From NCBI RefSeq assembly GCF_036967205.1, contig NZ_CP146022.1:8308001-8372000 (forward strand): a stretch of 64,000 bases of DNA, read 5' to 3'. Source of the DNA: Streptomyces sp. Q6 (GTDB lineage: Bacteria; Actinomycetota; Actinomycetes; Streptomycetales; Streptomycetaceae). This document shows, piece after piece, positions 1 through 8,245 of this stretch. Made by a program: the position numbers and the translations under genes. Numbering within the stretch: position 1 is the stretch's first letter; every line of letters starts with the position of its first letter. The notes under the pieces were generated by a model. The model was not told the DNA's origin, did not search any database, and saw nothing but the letters and a program-made list of their open reading frames with translations.

Positions 1-1
1 C

Positions 2-325
2 GGAACGTGGGGCCCCGCCCTGGCGGAGACCGTCGCCCGGCGGCTCGCCCAGAGCCCGCGTCCGGTCCCGGTGATCGCCGCAAGCGTCGCCGACCCCGAA
101 CTGACCGGAGCGCGCACTCAGGCGATCGAGGAACTCCGCCGCCTCCTGGTCGACTCGACGCACCCGACGGACCGCACCGGCCACCCACCCGCGGACCCCC
201 CTCACGCTCGCCCGCGTCCCTCCAGCCACGCGCCCGCGGGCGCTGACCCTCGCCCGAACACCCACGCGCCAGTAGGCGCCGACCTCACTCCGGCCACCCA
301 CCACCGCACTCAGGACATACCGTGA
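2..325 (+). CDS. C-terminal part of a probable ROK-family regulator or kinase (5' end outside window)
   Basis: Open frame entering from the left edge, with no start inside the window. The first 50 or so residues (TWGPALAETVARRL, then VPVIAASVADPELTGA) look like the last strand-helix unit of ROK proteins, where a short VPV strand is followed by a GA-containing helix. After residue 55 the protein becomes a Pro/Ala/His-rich tail with a repeated HAPxGAD unit, probably disordered. The stop overlaps the GTG start of the following HAD gene by 4 bp, so the two are probably translationally coupled. A ROK sugar-responsive regulator beside a HAD sugar-phosphate phosphatase would make sense, but the family call rests on a short tail. 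Confidence 0.45.
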   Translation, partial: GTWGPALAETVARRLAQSPRPVPVIAASVADPELTGARTQAIEELRRLLVDSTHPTDRTGHPPADPPHARPRPSSHAPAGADPRPNTHAPVGADLTPATHHRTQDIP

Positions 326-1221
326 CCACGCACGACCACCAGCCCACCCCGACCGACACGGCCGCCACCACCGGCACAGCCGCCGCGACCGGAACGACCG
401 GCACCCCCGACATCCGTCTCGTCGTCACCGACATGGACGGCACGCTCCTCGACGCCGACGGGCGCATCCCCGATTCGCTGTGGCCGCTGCTCGCCGAACT
501 GAACCGGCGCGGCATCGTCTTCTGCCCCGCCAGCGGACGCCAGTACGCCACGCTCGCCGACCAGTTCAGCGCCGTGGACGACGGTGGCATGGTCTACATC
601 GCGGAGAACGGGACGTACGTCGTCCGCGGCGGTACGGAGATCAGCTCCGACCCGCTCGACCCCGCCGTCGCCGCGTGGATCGTCAAGGCCGTGCGCCAGC
701 TGGGAGAGGAGGGCGTCGACGTGGGCGCGGTCGTCTGCGGCAAGAAGTCCGCGTACGTGGAACGCTCCGACGAGGCGTTCATGACCGAGGTGCGCAAGTA
801 CTACCACCTGCACCGGATCGTCGACGACGCCACCGCCGTGGACGACGACATCGTCAAGGTCGCCCTCTTCGACTTCGGCAACGCGGAGCGCACCACCGCC
901 CCCGCGCTCGCCCCGCTCAGGGACACGCAGCAGGTGGTCGTCTCCAGTGAGCACTGGATCGACATCATGAGCCCCACCGCGAACAAGGGCGTCGCCGTGC
1001 GCGGCCTCCAGCGGGCGCTCGGGGTCACCGCCGCCCAGACGATGGTCTTCGGCGACTACCTCAACGACCTCCAGATGCTGGACGAGGCCGAGTGGTCGTA
1101 CGCGATGGCGGGGGCCCACCCGGACGTCCTGCGGCGCGCCCGTCACACCGCGCCGGCGCACACCGAGGACGGGGTCGTGCGCACGATCCGGCAGGTCCTG
1201 GGGCTGCCGCCCGTGGAGTGA
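322..1221 (+). CDS. HAD-superfamily Cof-type hydrolase
   Basis: 299-residue cytosolic phosphatase of the Cof/type IIB HAD family, which removes phosphate from sugar phosphates or nucleotide-like substrates with Mg2+. After a Thr/Ala-rich N-terminal extension of about 30 residues, motif I reads DMDGTLL (nucleophile and acid/base Asp). The later NKGVAVRGL segment carries the motif III Lys, and FGDYLNDLQML is motif IV with its Mg2+-binding acidic residues. A C2 cap lies between them. The GTG start overlaps the upstream stop (GTGA). The low-complexity N-terminus means the true start could lie near the DIRLVVTDMDG segment. Substrate cannot be read from the sequence. Confidence 0.85.
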   Translation: MTTHDHQPTPTDTAATTGTAAATGTTGTPDIRLVVTDMDGTLLDADGRIPDSLWPLLAELNRRGIVFCPASGRQYATLADQFSAVDDGGMVYIAENGTYVVRGGTEISSDPLDPAVAAWIVKAVRQLGEEGVDVGAVVCGKKSAYVERSDEAFMTEVRKYYHLHRIVDDATAVDDDIVKVALFDFGNAERTTAPALAPLRDTQQVVVSSEHWIDIMSPTANKGVAVRGLQRALGVTAAQTMVFGDYLNDLQMLDEAEWSYAMAGAHPDVLRRARHTAPAHTEDGVVRTIRQVLGLPPVE

Positions 1222-1289
1222 TCACCGTCTGTCGGCGCGTCACGTGACCATCTGCCGACCATCTGCGCATCACGTGACCGTCAGCGCCC

Positions 1290-1811
1290 TCAGTGGCCGG
1301 CGACGAGCTTCACGGCGACGACACCCGCTCCGATCACGGCGTTGAGCGCGGCGGCGACCAGGCAGCCGAACAGGCCCGCGCCGACGCGCCGCCCGCCCAT
1401 GAAGCCCCAGCCCGCGAGCGCCGCGACCTCGCTGGCCACCGAGATCCACAGCGCCGTGGTGAGGTGCAGCGCCCCGAGCGCCGACACACCGGTCAGCAGC
1501 AACGGGCCGACCGCCGAGGTCAGCAGCGGGCTGCTGACGAACAGCGTGTGCCGGATCTCCGGCAGCCGCGGCAGCCGCCCGTGGGCCACCGGGTGGGCCT
1601 GGAGGTCGGCGACCAGCGTGGCCAGCCACAGGCCCAGCGCGGTCACGGCGACCGACAGCGCGGCGACCAGGTGCGTGGGGTGCCCGCTCTGCGCGAGGCC
1701 CACCAGGACCGCGAGCAGGGTGATCGAGGCGTAGATGCGTTCCTTGAGCCGCTCGCGCAACAGGTCGGCGTGTTCCTGGACCACGGCCTGCGGTGACATG
1801 CCCTCCGTCAT
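1290..1811 (-). CDS. Small integral membrane protein, function unknown
   Basis: 173-residue protein starting at ATG 1811 (MTEGMSPQ); a longer frame back to 1877 exists but runs into the upstream divergent region. An N-terminal amphipathic helix (residues 5-25, ERLKERIYA) is followed by about five hydrophobic segments, so it is a polytopic membrane protein. I recognise no catalytic motif. It is convergent with the HAD gene and divergent from the HIT gene at 1892. The 81-bp gap between its start and the HIT start must hold both promoters. Confidence 0.7.
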   Translation of the reverse strand: MTEGMSPQAVVQEHADLLRERLKERIYASITLLAVLVGLAQSGHPTHLVAALSVAVTALGLWLATLVADLQAHPVAHGRLPRLPEIRHTLFVSSPLLTSAVGPLLLTGVSALGALHLTTALWISVASEVAALAGWGFMGGRRVGAGLFGCLVAAALNAVIGAGVVAVKLVAGH

Positions 1812-1891
1812 GGCCGCACAGTAGAGCGGACCGGCCGCTCGGGGCGACAGGCACTCTGGGCCGTTCGGCCGTCGCACCGCATCGTGGACCC

Positions 1892-2353
1892 ATGACGCCT
1901 CCCGACCGCACGGACGAGTTCTGCCGCACCTGCGCCGCCGAGTCCCGCTTCGCCGACCTGCCGCCCCGCGAGCGCATCGTCCATGACGCCGACTGGCGCG
2001 TCGCGCACGCCTACGGCACCGCGCTGCCCGGCTGGCTGGTGCTGGTGCCGCGCCGTCATGTCACCGCCGTGCACGATCTCACCGATGCCGAGGCGGCCGC
2101 GCTCGGCATCTGGCAGGTCGCGCTCTCCCGTGCCCTGCGCGAGGTGACCGGCTGCGCCAAGACGTACGTCGTGCAGTTCGCGGAGGCCGACGGGTTCCGG
2201 CACGTCCACTTCCACATCGTGCCGCGCGCCGCCGACCTGCCCGAGGCCCGACGGGGCGTGGGCGTCTTCGCGTTTCTGCGCCGCCCCGAGACGGAGCAGG
2301 TGAGCGCCGAGCACGCGGACCTCCTCGCCCACGCCCTGCGCGCCCGACTCTGA
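1892..2353 (+). CDS. HIT-family nucleotide hydrolase/transferase
   Basis: 153-residue cytosolic protein with the histidine-triad signature HVHFHIVP (HxHxH with hydrophobic spacers), whose central His forms the nucleotidyl intermediate in HIT enzymes. Upstream, WRVAHAYGTALPGWLVLVPRRH matches the core HIT strand pair. Two early cysteines (CRTC) may bind zinc, as in some actinobacterial HIT proteins. The ATG at 1892 gives a normal HIT length; longer frames lack homologous sequence. Members hydrolyse AMP-lysine, Ap4A or similar compounds, and the substrate here is unknown. Confidence 0.88.
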   Translation: MTPPDRTDEFCRTCAAESRFADLPPRERIVHDADWRVAHAYGTALPGWLVLVPRRHVTAVHDLTDAEAAALGIWQVALSRALREVTGCAKTYVVQFAEADGFRHVHFHIVPRAADLPEARRGVGVFAFLRRPETEQVSAEHADLLAHALRARL

Positions 2354-2525
2354 ACCACCGCTCGCTGCGCGGTGCGCGCGACACCGTACGAGCATGTCCG
2401 GAACACGACGCTCCATTGGCATGGACCTGTCCATGATCCCTCGCTAGGCTCCCGATCGGCAGCTGCCGGGAGCGCTCCCAACGTCCTGTTCCACCCCCAC
2501 GCACGGGAACAACGAAGGGCCGACC

Positions 2526-3686
2526 ATGAGACGTACGAGAACCATGTCGCGCGCCACCACGCTGCGCGCCACGCTGACCGCCCTGGTGCTCGGCGCGGCC
2601 TGCGCCACAGCCGGGCCGTCGCCCACCGCCGCGGCCGACACCGCCGCCGAGGCCCCCGCCTCCGAGGGCGTACTCGCCGCGATGCAGCGGGACTTCGGAC
2701 TCACCCGAGGGCAGGCGGAGGCCCGGCTCGCCGCCGAGGAGAAGGCCACCGTCACGGAGAAGAAGGCGCGCGCCGCCGCCGGGACCGCCTACGCCGGCTC
2801 CTGGTACACCCCGAGCCGCGACCGGCTGACGGTCGCCGTGGCCGACCCCGGCAAGGCCGACGCCGTCCGGGTCACCGGCGCGCGGGTCGAGGTGGTCGCC
2901 CGCAGCGCGAAGAGCCTCGACGCCGCGAAGCGACGGGTCGACGCCCTCAAGGCACCCCAGGGCGTGACCAGTTGGCGCGTCGACTGGAAGAGCAACCGGG
3001 TCGTCGTCGAGGTCCTCGCCGACGAGCTCCGCGACAACGATGTCAAGACGTTTGTCGCCCAGGCCCGCGAGGCCGCCCCGGTCACCGTCGAGACGACGGA
3101 CCACACACCCGCGACCCGCGCCGCCGGTACGGTCGGCGGCGACCCGTACTACACGGGCAACGTCCGCTGCTCCATAGGCTTCTCGGTCCACGGCGGCTTC
3201 GTCACGGCCGGTCACTGCGGCGGCGCGGGTCAGGGCGTCAACGGCTGGGACGGCTCGTACATCGGGAACTTCCAGGGCTCGTCGTTCCCGGACAACGACT
3301 ACGCGTGGGTCAACGTCGGCAGCGGCTGGTGGACCGTGCCGGTCGTGCTCGGCTGGGGCACCGTCTCGGACCAGCTGGTGCGCGGCTCGGCGGAGGCCCC
3401 GGTCGGCGCGTCCATCTGCCGCTCGGGCTCGACCTCGCACTGGCACTGCGGCACCGTCCTCGCCAAGAACGAGACCGTCAACTACAGCCAGGGCGCCGTC
3501 CATCAGATGACGAAGACCAGCGTGTGCGCCGAACCGGGCGACTCCGGCGGCTCGTTCATCAGCGGTGACCAGGCCCAGGGCGTCACCTCGGGCGGCTGGG
3601 GCAATTGCTCCGGTGGCGGTGAGACCTGGTACCAGCCCATCAACGAGATCCTGAGCCGCTACGGATTGACCCTGCACACCGCCTGA
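2526..3686 (+). CDS. Secreted streptogrisin-like serine protease (S1E, alpha-lytic type) with propeptide
   Basis: 386-residue preproenzyme exported by Sec and matured outside the cell. Residues 1-37 form a twin-Arg-containing but Sec-like signal peptide ending at AAA. Residues 40-200 are an alpha-lytic-protease type propeptide, the folding chaperone and inhibitor. The mature domain starts near residue 201 (GTVGGDPYY). The catalytic triad is visible: H230 in TAGHC, D258 in DNDYAWV and S340 in GDSGGS. Cysteine pairs C215/C231, C298/C308 and C334/C361 match the streptogrisin disulfides. It is a general extracellular protease. Its 3' end overlaps the convergent PhzF-like gene by 28 bp. Confidence 0.93.
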   Translation: MRRTRTMSRATTLRATLTALVLGAACATAGPSPTAAADTAAEAPASEGVLAAMQRDFGLTRGQAEARLAAEEKATVTEKKARAAAGTAYAGSWYTPSRDRLTVAVADPGKADAVRVTGARVEVVARSAKSLDAAKRRVDALKAPQGVTSWRVDWKSNRVVVEVLADELRDNDVKTFVAQAREAAPVTVETTDHTPATRAAGTVGGDPYYTGNVRCSIGFSVHGGFVTAGHCGGAGQGVNGWDGSYIGNFQGSSFPDNDYAWVNVGSGWWTVPVVLGWGTVSDQLVRGSAEAPVGASICRSGSTSHWHCGTVLAKNETVNYSQGAVHQMTKTSVCAEPGDSGGSFISGDQAQGVTSGGWGNCSGGGETWYQPINEILSRYGLTLHTA

Positions 3687-4588
3687 CCGGACCGGCCGCC
3701 TCGGTGCGGCGCGTCCTGGGCCGGATCCAGCGTGACGACCCGGTCCACGCGCGCCGCGCCACCGACCTGGACGACCGTCCCCGAGGCGGTCGTCCGGGAC
3801 GCGCCGGTGACGGTCGCGGGCCGCCCGAGGCGGTCACCCATGTCCACGGCGATCCGGGGGACGCCCCGCTCGCCGAGGTGGGCGGCCAGGCAGGCGGTGC
3901 TGTTGGCGTTCGCGACGTCCTCCGGGACCCCGATCGACGGAGCGAACATCCGGGCCGCCGCCCGGCCGTCCGAGTCCGGCGGCGTATGGACGTACACGCC
4001 CAGGAGGCCGAACCGGTCGCACACCCGGCGGAGACGGTCGAGGTCCGGTTGCAGCGCGGCGAGCGCGGCGCGGCCGGAGACCGGGACGAGCATCCGCTCC
4101 CGGCCGAGCGCGGCCACCCGGACCTCCGGAGTCCGCGTGTCCGGCGTGAACCGCAGTGCCTGGTAGGTGAGGTGGCGCTCCGGGTCCGTGGCTTCGCGCA
4201 GCCGTACCGGCCCCGTCTCGAAGGTCGCGTCGACCTCGTCGCCGTCCGGCTTCGGGGTCGCCCGCCCGGCGAAGCTCTGGACCGGCGTGCGCAGGGTGAA
4301 GGCGCCGCCGCCCGTACGCCGTGTGAGGACCGCCAGAGCGGCGACGGTGCCGTGGCCGCACGCGGGCAGCTCGCCCGTGGCGGTGAAGAAGCGCAGGTCC
4401 GCACCGGTTCCGCCCGGTGCGACGCCCAGGAACACCGCGTGCGAGGTGCCGAGGAGTGCGGGGATCCGCTGCCGCTCGGCGTCGCTGAAGCGCGGGTCGT
4501 CGTCGAGTACGGCCGTGGGGCTTCCACCGCGTCCGTCCCGCAGGCAGGCGTGGACGACCGAGACCGGATGCGTTCGTTGACGAGTCAT
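3659..4588 (-). CDS. PhzF-family isomerase-like protein
   Basis: 309-residue protein of the PhzF/diaminopimelate-epimerase fold. The N-terminal half carries ATGELPACGHGTVAAL, matching the conserved PhzF segment with the catalytic Glu and the Gly-His loop. The second half contains ANSTACLAAHLGERG, the equivalent of the symmetric GSA/ACLA loop. Members isomerise or epimerise small substrates, and most streptomycete copies have no known substrate. There are no phenazine genes nearby, so a phenazine role is not supported. It is divergent from the NPP1 gene at 4703 and converges with the protease gene. Confidence 0.82.
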   Translation of the reverse strand: MTRQRTHPVSVVHACLRDGRGGSPTAVLDDDPRFSDAERQRIPALLGTSHAVFLGVAPGGTGADLRFFTATGELPACGHGTVAALAVLTRRTGGGAFTLRTPVQSFAGRATPKPDGDEVDATFETGPVRLREATDPERHLTYQALRFTPDTRTPEVRVAALGRERMLVPVSGRAALAALQPDLDRLRRVCDRFGLLGVYVHTPPDSDGRAAARMFAPSIGVPEDVANANSTACLAAHLGERGVPRIAVDMGDRLGRPATVTGASRTTASGTVVQVGGAARVDRVVTLDPAQDAPHRGGRSGQAVCRVNP

Positions 4589-4702
4589 CAGTTCCCCTTC
4601 CCTTCATGCGCATTGCCCTCGCGCGTCACCCATGAAAGGTGTGGGCATGACAAGAATGTCAGGCCCCCCGCAGTACCCCCCACAGTGACGCAGGAGACCA
4701 TC

Positions 4703-5470
4703 GTGACGTCGAGAAGACTCATCCGCAGGGCGACCCTTCCCCTGGGCGGCGCCCTCGCCCTGGTGATCGCGTTCGCGGGCGCCGCCGTCGCGGCCCCGCC
4801 GACGGCCCTGCCGGCCGCCGCCGACGCGACGGAGCGGACGTTCCAGCCCGCGTACGACTACGACACCGACGGCTGCTACCCGACCCCGGCCATCGGCCCG
4901 GACGGCACGGTCAACGGAGGTCTCGCGCCCAGCGGCGCGCTCAACGGGCAGTGCCGCGACGCCACGGACCTCGCCAACACCAACGGCTACGCGCGCGCCA
5001 AGTGCAACAACGGCTGGTGCGGTGTGCTGTACGGCCTCTACTTCGAGAAGGACCAGGCCGTGGCCGGCAGCGGGCTCGGCGGCCACCGCCACGACTGGGA
5101 ACACGTGGTGGTCTGGGTGAAGGACGGCCAGGCGCGGTACGTCGCCACCTCCGCGCACGGCGCCTTCCATGTCTATCCGCGCGACCAGATCCGCTGGGAC
5201 GGCACCCACCCCAAGGTCGTCTATCACAAGGACGGCATCAGCACGCACTGCTTCCGCCCCGCGACCTCGGGCGACGAGCCGCCCGAGAACCACCGGGGCA
5301 CCTGGCAGTTCCCGGCACTCGTCGGATGGGAGGGCTATCCGGCAGGCGTGCGGGACAAGTTGAGCGGCTACGACTTCGGCAGCGCCACCTTCGGACTGAA
5401 GGACGCGAGCTTCGCGAGCCATCTCGCCGCGGCGCTGCCCTCCGGCGTCCCGTTCGATCCCCGGGCCTGA
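4703..5470 (+). CDS. Secreted NPP1-family (necrosis-inducing, NLP-like) protein
   Basis: 255-residue exported protein. The start is the GTG at 4703 with an AGGAGA ribosome site 5 bp upstream; it gives a textbook signal peptide (RRLIRRAT, hydrophobic core, cleavage AVA/APP near residue 30). The NLP signature GHRHDWE is at residues 127-133 and is followed by HVVVWV. Cysteines at 58, 84, 101 and 106 could form the conserved disulfides. NLPs from pathogens lyse plant membranes by binding glycosyl inositol phosphorylceramide sphingolipids. Many soil Streptomyces carry them with unknown roles. The gene is monocistronic. Confidence 0.9.
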   Translation: MTSRRLIRRATLPLGGALALVIAFAGAAVAAPPTALPAAADATERTFQPAYDYDTDGCYPTPAIGPDGTVNGGLAPSGALNGQCRDATDLANTNGYARAKCNNGWCGVLYGLYFEKDQAVAGSGLGGHRHDWEHVVVWVKDGQARYVATSAHGAFHVYPRDQIRWDGTHPKVVYHKDGISTHCFRPATSGDEPPENHRGTWQFPALVGWEGYPAGVRDKLSGYDFGSATFGLKDASFASHLAAALPSGVPFDPRA

Positions 5471-5485
5471 GCGCACCCGCCCCTT

Positions 5486-5531
5486 CCGCATTGTCGTCTC
5501 CTTGACGACAATGCGGGCGCGGACTTAGAGT
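5486..5531 (+). promoter_or_regulatory. Candidate promoter with overlapping 13-bp inverted repeat, upstream of the SPFH gene
   Basis: A perfect 13-bp inverted repeat (5486-5498 and 5504-5516, 5-nt loop) follows the NPP1 stop by 15 bp. Its right half contains TTGACG (5502-5507), and 18 bp later is TAGAGT (5526-5531). That is a plausible SigA-type -35/-10 pair driving the SPFH gene at 5577. The hairpin may end NPP1 transcription, or the repeat may be an operator sitting on the -35 box, or both. There is no T-run. Confidence 0.45.
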
Positions 5532-5576
5532 CAGTATGACTTGAAAGCTGAGCCGTGCCTCACGAGGGGAACCGTC

Positions 5577-6587
5577 ATGGCCGACATCATCAGGCGTCTC
5601 GGTCTGCGTCACCTGCGCTCCGCGCCGACGTCGCACGTGCGCCACCACCGCTCCGGGCGACTCGCGCACGACGGCGCCGGGGTGAGCTTCTGGTTCCGGC
5701 CGCTCGCCGCCGCGATCTCCGAAGTCCCGGTCGACGACCGGGAGTTGGCCATGACGTTCCACGCCCGCACCGCCGACTTCCAGGACGTCGCCGTGCAGGC
5801 GACCGTCACGTACCGGATCGGCGACCCGGCGGCCGCCGCCGCGCACCTCGACTTCTCGATCGACCCCGACACCGGAGCGTGGCGCGGCGCGCCGTTGGAG
5901 CAACTCGCCTCCCTGCTCACCGAGTCCGCCCAGCAGCACGCCCTCGACGTCCTCGCCCACACCCCGCTGGCGGCGGCGCTGACCGACGGCGTGCCCGCGG
6001 TACGGGAACGGATCGCGGCGGGGCTCGGCGAGGACCCCCGGCTGCCCGCCACCGGCCTGGACGTGGTCGCCGTACGGGTCATGGCGCTGCGCCCCGAGCC
6101 CGAGGTCGAACGGGCCCTGCGCACCCCGGCGCGCGAGCGCATCCAGCAGGAGGCCGACCGTGCCACGTACGAACGCCGGGCCGTCGCCGTGGAACGCGAG
6201 CGCACCATCGCCGAGAACGAACTCGCCAGCCGTATCGAACTCGCCCGCAGGGAGGAGCAGTTGGTCGAGCAGCGCGGCGCCAACGCCCGCCGCGAGGCGG
6301 ACGAACAGGCCGCCGCCGACGCCATCAGGGCCCGCGCCGAGGCCGAGCGCACCGTTCGCATCGCGCGGGCCGAGGCGGAGGCCGCGCGCGAGGTCGGCGA
6401 GGCGCGCGCCCAGGCGCAGGCGGCCTGGCTGCGCGTCCACGGCGACACCGACACGGCGACGCTGCACGCGCTGACCGGCTCCCGGCTCGCCGAGAACCTG
6501 CCGCGCATCGAGAGCGTGACCGTCTCCCCGGACGTGCTGACCGGGCTGCTCGCACGGCTCGGCGCCGACCGGGGCGGTGCGGAATGA
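5577..6587 (+). CDS. SPFH/band-7 (stomatin/prohibitin-like) domain protein
   Basis: 336-residue protein starting at ATG 5577, with GAGGGGA upstream. Residues 30-180 resemble the SPFH/band-7 domain (FWFRPLAAAISEVPVDDRE, then VQATVTYRIGDP). Residues 190-300 form a long Glu/Arg/Ala-rich coiled coil typical of stomatin and flotillin oligomers. There is no clear N-terminal transmembrane helix, so membrane association would be peripheral. The stop overlaps the start of the NAD-kinase-like gene (ATGA), which implies fixed co-translation and probably a joint function. Its specific role is unknown. Confidence 0.82.
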   Translation: MADIIRRLGLRHLRSAPTSHVRHHRSGRLAHDGAGVSFWFRPLAAAISEVPVDDRELAMTFHARTADFQDVAVQATVTYRIGDPAAAAAHLDFSIDPDTGAWRGAPLEQLASLLTESAQQHALDVLAHTPLAAALTDGVPAVRERIAAGLGEDPRLPATGLDVVAVRVMALRPEPEVERALRTPARERIQQEADRATYERRAVAVERERTIAENELASRIELARREEQLVEQRGANARREADEQAAADAIRARAEAERTVRIARAEAEAAREVGEARAQAQAAWLRVHGDTDTATLHALTGSRLAENLPRIESVTVSPDVLTGLLARLGADRGGAE

Positions 6588-7483
6588 GCCTCGCGCCGCG
6601 CGCGGTCCTCGTCCACCGCACCACGGAGTACGAGGAGTTGCTGGCCCGGCACGGCACCCACGGTCAGGCCGCCTTCTTCCTCGCCGAGCGGGGCCGCTCC
6701 GTCGACGAGGTCGCCGAACGCCACCACCGCACCCGCAGGGCGCTCGCCGCGGCGGCCGCCGCGATCCCGCTGAACTGGCGGCAGGCGCACGTGGAACGCG
6801 CGGATCTGGACCGCTTCCTCTTCGCCGCGCAGGACGTCGTCGTCGTGGTCGGGCAGGACGGACTCGTGGCCAACGCCGCGAAGTACGTCGGCGACCAGCC
6901 GGTCGTGGGCGTCGACGCGGACCCCGGCCGCAACCCGGGCGTCCTGGTCCGGCATCGCACCGGTGATCTGCCCCGACTGCTGCCCGCCGCGCTCGCGCCG
7001 GGCACCGCCGTCGACGAACTGACCATGGTCGAGGCGGTCACGGACGACGCCCAGCGACTCGTCGCCCTCAACGAGATCTACGTCGGCGCCGCAGGCCACC
7101 AGACCGCCCGCTACCGCCTGGGCCTCGACGACGACGGGGGTGTCGTCGAGGCCCAGGCCTCCTCCGGGGTCCTGGTCGGCACCGGCACCGGCGCCTCGGG
7201 CTGGATCCGCTCGGTGTGGCAGGAACGCGGCGCGGCCGGCCGGCTCCCCGGGCCCACGGACCCGCGCCTGGTCTGGTTCGTCCGGGAGCCCTGGCCGTCA
7301 CCGGTCACCGGCACGCGGCTGAGCGCCGGCGACCTGGGTGCCGGGACCCGGCTGACGCTCACCGCCGAGTCCGAGCGACTGGTCGCGTTCGGCGACGGCA
7401 TGGAGGCGGACGCCCTCGAACTGACCTGGGGGCAGACCGTGCGCGTGGGGGCCTGCGGACAGCGGCTGCGCCTGGTGTCCTGA
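6584..7483 (+). CDS. Divergent NAD(+)/NADH-kinase-like protein
   Basis: 299-residue protein related to ATP-NAD kinases. The diagnostic order is present: a hydrophobic strand then GQDG in place of GGDG, a VVGVDADPG segment, ALNEIYVG, and SSGVLVGTGTGASGW in place of the usual TPTGSTAY loop. The second Gly of GGDG is replaced by Gln and the following Thr by Leu. Catalysis may therefore be altered or lost, or the phosphoryl acceptor may differ. It is coupled by a 4-bp overlap to the SPFH gene. It could be a pseudokinase or a lipid/sugar kinase of the same fold. Confidence 0.75.
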   Translation: MSLAPRAVLVHRTTEYEELLARHGTHGQAAFFLAERGRSVDEVAERHHRTRRALAAAAAAIPLNWRQAHVERADLDRFLFAAQDVVVVVGQDGLVANAAKYVGDQPVVGVDADPGRNPGVLVRHRTGDLPRLLPAALAPGTAVDELTMVEAVTDDAQRLVALNEIYVGAAGHQTARYRLGLDDDGGVVEAQASSGVLVGTGTGASGWIRSVWQERGAAGRLPGPTDPRLVWFVREPWPSPVTGTRLSAGDLGAGTRLTLTAESERLVAFGDGMEADALELTWGQTVRVGACGQRLRLVS

Positions 7484-7488
7484 GCGGC

Positions 7489-7519
7489 GTCCCGGCGGGG
7501 GCGGAGGGCGCGCCGGGAC
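7489..7519 (+). terminator. Possible hairpin terminator after the NAD-kinase-like gene
   Basis: A 9-bp inverted repeat (7489-7497 with 7511-7519) separated by a G-rich 13-nt loop lies just after the stop at 7483. No T-run follows, which is common for streptomycete terminators. The rest of the gap up to msrA holds a short AT-rich run near 7529 but no promoter I can defend. Confidence 0.35.
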
Positions 7520-7633
7520 AGGGCCTGGAAGAATATTCGGCGGGCCGCCCACCAGCTGAAATGTTCCGCCCCCGGCGAGTGTTGTGGGTGGTGGCGAGTA
7601 CTCGTCGTTACATCGGTGCGCAGGGAGCGTCGT

Positions 7634-8152
7634 ATGACACAGACAACCGAGAAGGCCGTCCTGGCAGGAGGCTGCTTCTGGGGGATGCAGGACCTGATCC
7701 GCAAGCAGCCCGGCGTGCTGTCCACGCGCGTGGGCTACTCGGGCGGTGACACCCCGAACGCGACCTATCGCGACCACGGGGACCACGCCGAGGCGATCGA
7801 GATCGTGTTCGACCCGTCGGTGACCAGCTACCGGGACCTGCTGGAGTTCTTCTTCCAGATCCACGACCCGAGCACCCGGGACCGCCAGGGCAACGACATC
7901 GGGCGCAGCTACCGCTCCGCGATCTACTACGCCGACGAGGCGCAGCACACGATCGCCCTCGACACGATCGCGGACGTCGACGCGAGCGGCCTGTGGCCCG
8001 GCAAGGCGGTCACCGAGGTGGAGCCGCTCGGCGACTTCTGGGAGGCCGAGCCGGAGCACCAGGACTACCTGGAGCGCTACCCGGCGGGCTACACCTGCCA
8101 CTTCCCGCGCCCGGGCTGGAAGCTGCCCAAGCGCGCGGCCCAGGCGGGCTGA
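7634..8152 (+). CDS. msrA: Peptide-methionine (S)-S-oxide reductase MsrA
   Basis: 172-residue cytosolic repair enzyme that reduces methionine-S-sulfoxide in proteins. The catalytic Cys is in GGCFWG (C14), followed by the conserved [12 protein letters not shown] and [11 protein letters not shown] segments. A second cysteine in [11 protein letters not shown] near the C-terminus could be the resolving Cys. The start at ATG 7634 has AGGGAG 6 bp upstream; the frame extends 6 codons further but without a ribosome site. It is monocistronic and probably induced by oxidative stress, although no operator is visible. Confidence 0.95.
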   Translation: MTQTTEKAVLAGGCFWGMQDLIRKQPGVLSTRVGYSGGDTPNATYRDHGDHAEAIEIVFDPSVTSYRDLLEFFFQIHDPSTRDRQGNDIGRSYRSAIYYADEAQHTIALDTIADVDASGLWPGKAVTEVEPLGDFWEAEPEHQDYLERYPAGYTCHFPRPGWKLPKRAAQAG

Positions 8153-8245
8153 GCACTGCTGTCCCGGGGCCGTCGACCGGCCCCGGGCGGCCGGGGGTAG
8201 GTTCGAGCGGGGCGCGCGACCGGGTGCGCGGGAGGGAGTCGGCGC

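Noticed and set aside
3659-4588. PhzF-like gene as evidence for phenazine biosynthesis
   Set aside because: No other phz genes are in the window; PhzF-like proteins are widespread with unrelated roles.
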